Origin: Smittium mucronatum
Taxonomy: Eukaryota > Kickxellomycota > Harpellomycetes > Harpellales > Legeriomycetaceae
NCBI GenBank assembly: GCA_001953115.1
Contig: LSSL01004580.1
Location: 1-13,163 of the forward strand
Length of the DNA: 13,163 bases
Direction of reading: 5' to 3'
The translations under genes were made by a program, and so were the position numbers. Below the pieces are notes generated by a model. It saw only the letters and a list, made by a program, of their open reading frames with translations. It was not told where the DNA came from and searched no databases. Positions 9,601 to 13,163 of this stretch are shown piece by piece (position 1 is the first letter of the stretch; the number at the start of each line of letters is the position of its first letter).

Positions 9601-10440
9601 ATTTAGAGTGTATTATATACTGGACAACATAAATTTGATCAAAAAGGAATTGATTTATATTAGAAAGAATGTAATTTGAAGCAATTGAGGCTTGTCAGTT
9701 GTTAAAAATATTGATTGGAAATGCACTTTATAGCCACTGAACCCACAAGCCTTCAGTTTCTAATATATCCCAAAGATTAACTTTATAATTTTTTTTGTAA
9801 GAACTTGTTTATTTAACCTGGTTTTGTATGACAGTATTTCTAGAGATGTCTATATAAAATAGATTTAGTCAATTAATATGGATTATATGACTATATTTTT
9901 AAATTTTAAACATGAATGGTTTGTTTTGGATTGTGTTTTTTTGTAAATAATTGGGGTTTTTCTTCTCAAAAAGGTATGATTTATTAAGTTTCATTTATAA
10001 TTTTTTGGTGTCATTTCTTATGTTATTAAAAGTTTAAATAAGAAATGATTGATTCCATTTTAGTCAGATTTTGAATGATTTATTAATTATAAAGGTAGAT
10101 TTTATGAGATATTATAATGGTATAATACCTGAAATTGGTTTACTTTTGGATATTTTTGGCAAAATAAAAATATAGATTATAAAGGGGAAATTACAGCTTT
10201 TTATATTTTCGATAAATTTTGTCGAATGAAACACATTTTAAATTACCTGATTTATCTGGAGCTGATTATGCATTGAAAATAGTGGAAATGAATCCACGTG
10301 ACTATTAAGAAAATATGATTGCTTGGGGGTAAATATTAAGAAAAGGTGGATTTAAAATTAAAAAAACTGTCATTTCAAAGTTTAAGGATCGGAAATGGTG
10401 TAGATCTTTTTTTTTTAGTGTTACAGCAAAATTTCCGGTT
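9601..10440 (+). other. Region of strong G-over-C strand skew
   Basis: Counting by eye gives about 140 G and 71 C on the plus strand over 840 bases, a skew near +0.33, while GC is about 25%. The AT-rich left half is balanced (14 G against 16 C at 5461-5640). One sub-block (9721-9780) goes the other way. The skew could reflect past or present transcription, or a decayed coding strand. It also holds an 8-bp inverted repeat, AGGCTTGT (9688-9695) with ACAAGCCT (9745-9752), with CAGT/ACTG continuing the pairing after a 5-base bulge. Confidence 0.5.
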
Positions 10441-10470
10441 ATTCACAAGACTTCTTTTAAGCAGCTATGA
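10133..10470 (+). pseudogene. Possible decayed coding segment (low confidence)
   Basis: Two overlapping plus-strand frames stay open for longer than the local average. One runs 10133-10273 (47 codons, no stop). The other runs 10216-10470 with only two internal stops, at 10306 and 10330. The second reads as a mixed-composition peptide in its first part, including LPDLSGADYALKIVE. If real, it is a fragment with stop codons and at least one frame change. Runs of this size are expected several times by chance in 13 kb of this composition, and I cannot name a family. Confidence 0.2.
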
Positions 10471-10604
10471 TTAGTTACAATGATACTTTATAAAAAGAAA
10501 AAAAATTAGTAATTATGTTTAGTATATGAATAGAATTGTCATGAGTTAAAATAATCATTAGGAATCAGATTTTTTTATCTGAAAAAAAAATCATATAAAT
10601 ATAG

Positions 10605-10748
10605 GTCTCAACTGAGATATATTCAAAAATTCATAAACTCAATTTATATCGAATTAATCCTTTTGCCTTTGTTGAAATCGCACAAAAATACCCGTACGTA
10701 ACTTTTCACATCAGTAACTGCTTCGTTATTCTGCTAATACCAAGAAAA
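10605..10748 (+). other. Open fragment of 48 codons without ATG
   Basis: The frame is open from a TAG (10602-10604), which could also be a splice acceptor AG, to a TAA at 10749-10751. The predicted peptide has varied composition with Pro, His, Tyr and Cys, for example PFAFVEIAQKYPYVTFH, and local GC is above background. No ATG, clean donor or family match supports it. It may be an exon fragment, but chance is equally likely. Confidence 0.2.
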
Positions 10749-10792
10749 TAAAAAAAATTGGAATATCAACTCAGTTTTATTGAATAGGATTC

Positions 10793-10807
10793 TTTTTTTA
10801 AAAAAAA
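10793..10807. repeat. T7A8 tract
   Basis: Seven T followed by eight A and then TAG, the same order as at 6932. It lies between two short open fragments. Confidence 0.8.
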
Positions 10808-10822
10808 TAGGAAATTCCATAA

Positions 10823-11002
10823 AAGTCACGCCTCTTCACCTCAAAAATTACAACTAACGAAGGAATGTTTGTATTAAGCAAAGATTTGGTTAACGAGTGC
10901 AAGTTCTCAGTAGAGGAAAACAATGGACTGAGAACCTTGGTTAAAATAGATTGTTTTCTATCTACTTGCAATACTTCAATAAACTCTGATACTAGAGTTT
11001 AG
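10823..11002 (+). other. Open fragment of 59 codons (45 from its ATG)
   Basis: The frame opens after a TAA (10820-10822) and ends at TAG (11000-11002). An in-frame ATG lies at 10865-10867. GC is about 33% here against roughly 20-25% around it. The peptide is of ordinary soluble composition with two Cys (near residues 30 and 35 of the ATG form) and charged stretches such as LSKDLVNECKFSVEENN. Joining it to the 10605-10748 fragment by GT..AG splicing does not keep the frame at the sites I tested. It may be a small gene, an exon fragment or chance. No known family is recognised. Confidence 0.25.
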
Positions 11003-11065
11003 TATTGATTTTTTATTTTTGATTATACTTCGAATATAACTAAGCTTCTTTTACTATTTTTTGTA

Positions 11066-11083
11066 CCCCTTGGAGAAAAGGGG
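11066..11083. other. CCCCTT/AAGGGG hairpin
   Basis: CCCCTT (11066-11071) and AAGGGG (11078-11083) pair perfectly around the six-base loop GGAGAA. On the plus strand it is followed by AAAAAATTTT. It is one of the few GC-rich stems in this part, and no gene ends just before it. Confidence 0.5.
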
Positions 11084-11470
11084 AAAAAATTTTAAAATAA
11101 AAATTCAACATATCTTGATGAAATAAAATAATATTTTTTCTACTTGAACTTTTTAATATTTTTTCTTTCTTGGAGGTGGAGTTGACCATTTGTCTATTTA
11201 AAACCCATATTTTAGATTAATCTATTACTATTCATGTAAATTGACGGTTAAATCTTGTAGAAAAAAATGGGATAAATTTTAAACATTCAAACAGCCAGAT
11301 ATGCTTTTATAACAATAAATTGTATTGATTGATTTGAATTGAAAAATTAGCGTTGGAAAGATCGAAAATACAATAAAAAAAATATGTAGATCTTTAAAGA
11401 TTTATTCTAAAAAAATTATAATTATATATTTAACCAGTATTTAAAAGTTTGGAGCTTTAAAATTCTATTA

Positions 11471-11485
11471 TTTTTTTTAAAAAAA
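11471..11485. repeat. T8A7 tract
   Basis: Eight T are followed directly by seven A and then GTAAAA. It is the fourth long T(n)A(n) block. Confidence 0.8.
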
Positions 11486-11632
11486 GTAAAATTTTAATTA
11501 CCAATGCATTTGATCCTTTAATAAAACTAGAAATATTCTTTTTGTTGGAAATAACTATATTTGCTAAAAACTTTTGTATTTTATAAATATATGCTTGAAG
11601 TTTTAAAAAAAAAAGTCAAAAGAACCAGCAAG

Positions 11633-11652
11633 TTTTTTTTTTAAAAAAAAAA
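11633..11652. repeat. T10A10 tract
   Basis: Ten T followed by ten A, the longest of the T(n)A(n) blocks and a perfect 20-base palindrome. A T4A10 tract lies about 30 bases upstream. Confidence 0.85.
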
Positions 11653-12306
11653 TTGGTATTGTGGTAAATTTAGTTTTTTTACTTTGGATTACTTTTCTCT
11701 CTTTTTAAAAAAATTTATCTAGTCGGAATTTCTTATGGTAATTACAACTAACAATGGCCTTTAATATAAAGCTTCATCTTTTTCTAATTTCAGAGAATCT
11801 ATTTACTTGCATTTCAGCAATGTAAAGCACCGATTACCTCCAGTTTTAATTTTATACAGAAAATTTATTGTTTTTGAAAAAAATAAAAATACATCTTTTG
11901 AAAAAATGGAAAATCAAGTTGAGGCTGTTTGAATTGATCTTTTATTTCAAAAATGAGAGGTTGGATTTGTACACTATTTATATAATATACAAATGAATAA
12001 ATGTATATAAACAATGCATAGATTTGAATTTCTTTGATAAAAACAAGGATGAAATAAAAATCACATTTCCATATTTTATTTTATACTTATTAATTGGATA
12101 AATATCTAGTCAACAAGGAGGTGAAACTAACCTTTATTTTTCATTTTTCAAACTAGCCTTTTATTAAAATTGAGCAAATATATATTACTTTAGAAAAAAA
12201 AAATTAATCCATCATTTTTCAAAGTCATATATCGTAAAAAAATCGCCATTTATTTTTATGTCTGATTATACCAGAAAGACTATAGAAATAGACACTTTTT
12301 TTTAGT

Positions 12307-12371
12307 GAGGCGGGAAATAGTAAAGGGCAGGGATGAGGGTGGGGGTGGTATGGAAAGAGGGGAGGATAGGG
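12307..12371 (+). other. Purine-rich stretch with G-quadruplex motif
   Basis: The plus strand is almost pure G and A over about 65 bases. GGG at 12325-12327, GGG at 12330-12332, GGG at 12337-12339 and GGGGG at 12341-12345 have spacers of 2, 4 and 1 bases, meeting the usual four-run quadruplex rule. Further runs follow at 12359-12362 (GGGG) and 12369-12371 (GGG). A frame starting with GTG crosses it (12305-12538), but its product is Gly/Arg/Glu-rich and then turns into background, so I do not call it a gene. On the minus strand the same stretch is a C/T tract, which could act as a pyrimidine tract. Confidence 0.7.
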
Positions 12372-12634
12372 AATCACGTTTCTACTGTAAAAATTTCAGA
12401 ATCTTTTATTTTTTTTCAGGCAATAAAAAAAATCTAATCTTTAATTTTCAAAAGAGGTATAAGAAACAGATTCATAATATTGCTAATCATACCTCCTTCA
12501 CTTTCTACCCCGCCTTTTTTTTTCGCATGAAAATTTAGTATAATATCAAAAACCATGTAAAGATTTATCTGGTTTTGTTTGAATTTTATTTTATTTTTCA
12601 AATGGGTTGATTAATGTAATCCCTAAAAGTGACT

Positions 12635-12652
12635 TATATATATATATATATA
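12635..12652. repeat. (TA)9 microsatellite
   Basis: Nine perfect TA units in a row. It lies about 75 bases before GC content rises into the right-edge block. Confidence 0.9.
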
Positions 12653-12789
12653 CTGAAAACCACATCGCTTATCCTAGTACTTTTTATTTATAGAAATGTG
12701 AAATAGAGGGTGGATAAATATTAATATTCGAGCCGGCTAATGCTCCCCTAAGAGTGAAATACCTTGCCGTGGTTTAGGGGCTTAATTGC

Positions 12790-12805
12790 GTACTTTTCGA
12801 AGTAC
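12790..12805 (+). other. Hairpin with TTCG tetraloop
   Basis: GTACTT, the loop TTCG, then AAGTAC gives a perfect 6-bp stem closed by a UUCG-type tetraloop if transcribed. UUCG loops are common in structured RNAs, although the most stable form is closed by C-G rather than the T-A pair seen here. The DNA is also nearly a palindrome, so the reverse strand folds the same stem with loop CGAA. Confidence 0.5.
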
Positions 12806-13102
12806 ACTATACTAAAATTTCACACAGTTTTGTACAATTCTTGGTTGGAAGTAGTGGATATAGCGCACAGTGATTGGGAGGCCAGAGATTCCAGAGGAGG
12901 ACCATCTCGAAACAGGAGGAACCGATCGTTTAGCACAGCTGAGACATAGTCTAGTGCACAAGTCCAGCGTTCGACAGTCAGACGGACCTCAGCGTCTAAC
13001 AGCTATTTGTAGGAAACCCATGTCGATCAAACCCACGTTTGGGCAGGAAACTAATTTTATTAATTCTGTTAGAATTAGACTCTGACTAGGAGCTCAGTAG
13101 TT

Positions 13103-13124
13103 TCAATGAAATATTGTTCATTGA
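13103..13124. other. Perfect 8-bp inverted repeat
   Basis: TCAATGAA and TTCATTGA flank the six-base loop ATATTG. It is one of the several stems in the right-edge block and lies 39 bases from the window end. Confidence 0.55.
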
Positions 13125-13163
13125 CAAAGAGCTTAATTCTTGACTGCTAGTAACCTCAGTCAT

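Larger units (their letters stand above)
11084..12306. other. AT-rich DNA with T(n)A(n) blocks, no genes seen
   Basis: No open frame rises above background. Two further T(n)A(n) blocks occur (T8A7 at 11471-11485 and T10A10 at 11633-11652), along with many shorter A and T runs. Small GC-richer spots, for example near 11170-11185 (TTGGAGGTGGAGTTGACC), carry no feature that I can name. Confidence 0.65.
12725..13163. repeat. GC-rich, hairpin-dense block, probable repeat element running off the edge
   Basis: GC reaches about 50% at 12841-13020 (91 of 180), against roughly 20% to the left, and the change near 12725 is abrupt. Perfect inverted repeats are packed close together: CCCCTAA/TTAGGGG (12745-12780), GTACTT-TTCG-AAGTAC (12790-12805), AGAC-ATA-GTCT with outer GCAC/GTGC (12933-12957), CCCA-CGTT-TGGG (13032-13043), TAATTC/GAATTA (13061-13077) and TCAATGAA/TTCATTGA (13103-13124). 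CAGCGT occurs twice as a direct repeat (12965 and 12990). Plus frames of 61 and 71 codons (from 12764 and 12870) overlap in different phases and neither looks like a known protein, so I leave them uncalled. The best guess is the end or untranslated region of a transposable element, or a structured non-coding RNA. The other end lies outside the window. Confidence 0.5.

Noticed and set aside
7078..10470. A single plus-strand frame reads as a long protein-like sequence if TAA/TAG are taken as Gln and TGA as Trp, suggesting a ciliate-type code.
   Set aside because: Stops make up about 8% of codons in this frame (43 of 560 counted), close to the roughly 9-10% expected by chance at this composition. 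Codon-position GC shows no consistent bias, and neighbouring frames look equally protein-like. The GC-rich gene at 3396-3945 uses ordinary CAA and CAG for Gln.
12305..12538. 77-codon plus-strand frame starting with GTG across the purine-rich tract.
   Set aside because: There is no ATG start. The Gly/Arg/Glu-rich start simply reflects the G/A tract, and the rest has background composition.
12764..13085. Overlapping plus-strand frames of 61 and 71 codons in the right-edge block.
   Set aside because: They are in different phases, match no family that I recognise, and are not unusual for DNA of 40-50% GC. The dense inverted repeats explain the block better.
12725..13163. Hammerhead-type ribozyme core in the right-edge block (CGAAAC at 12908-12913).
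   Set aside because: The required CTGATGA segment and matching stems are absent on either side.

Overview
The window looks like eukaryotic nuclear DNA of very low GC content. Hand counts give about 17% GC at 5461-5640 and about 25% at 9601-10440. It is gene-poor, holding one confident coding segment in 13 kb, and is rich in homopolymer A/T tracts. It carries a tRNA-derived SINE-like element, a candidate AATAAA polyadenylation signal and plausible GT..AG splice sites. I see no prokaryotic operon structure or Shine-Dalgarno-led genes. An animal genome is the simplest reading because of the tRNA-derived element, but the lineage cannot be fixed from this sequence alone. An AT-rich compartment of a fungus affected by repeat-induced point mutation is a weaker alternative.

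Layout from left to right. Positions 1-2746 are AT-rich DNA without recognisable genes. Positions 2747-2893 hold a GC-richer tRNA-like insertion with A box, B box, anticodon-like arm and T-arm-like hairpin, followed by a body unrelated to tRNA. Positions about 3396-4220 form a GC-rich island (45% GC over the open frame). It contains a minus-strand open frame of about 180 codons that I cannot assign to a family. A possible polyadenylation signal lies just downstream of it, and a possible short upstream exon with a splice donor lies at its other end. The same island has a canonical-looking plus-strand TATA box. Positions 4290-6920 are AT-rich with scattered hairpins, including a notable GC-rich stem at 6229-6263.

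From about 6.9 kb to 11.7 kb the texture changes. GC rises slightly, five long T(n)A(n) blocks appear, and 9601-10440 has about twice as many G as C on the plus strand. Short open fragments at 10133-11002 could be remnants of coding sequence, but none is long enough to be convincing. At 12307-12371 there is a purine-rich stretch containing a four-run G-quadruplex motif. From about 12725 to the right edge, GC rises to 40-50% and the DNA is dense in perfect short inverted repeats. This block probably belongs to an interspersed repeat or structured transcript that continues past the window.

No set of genes working together can be shown. The points most worth following are the unassigned GC-rich coding island and the structured block at the right edge.
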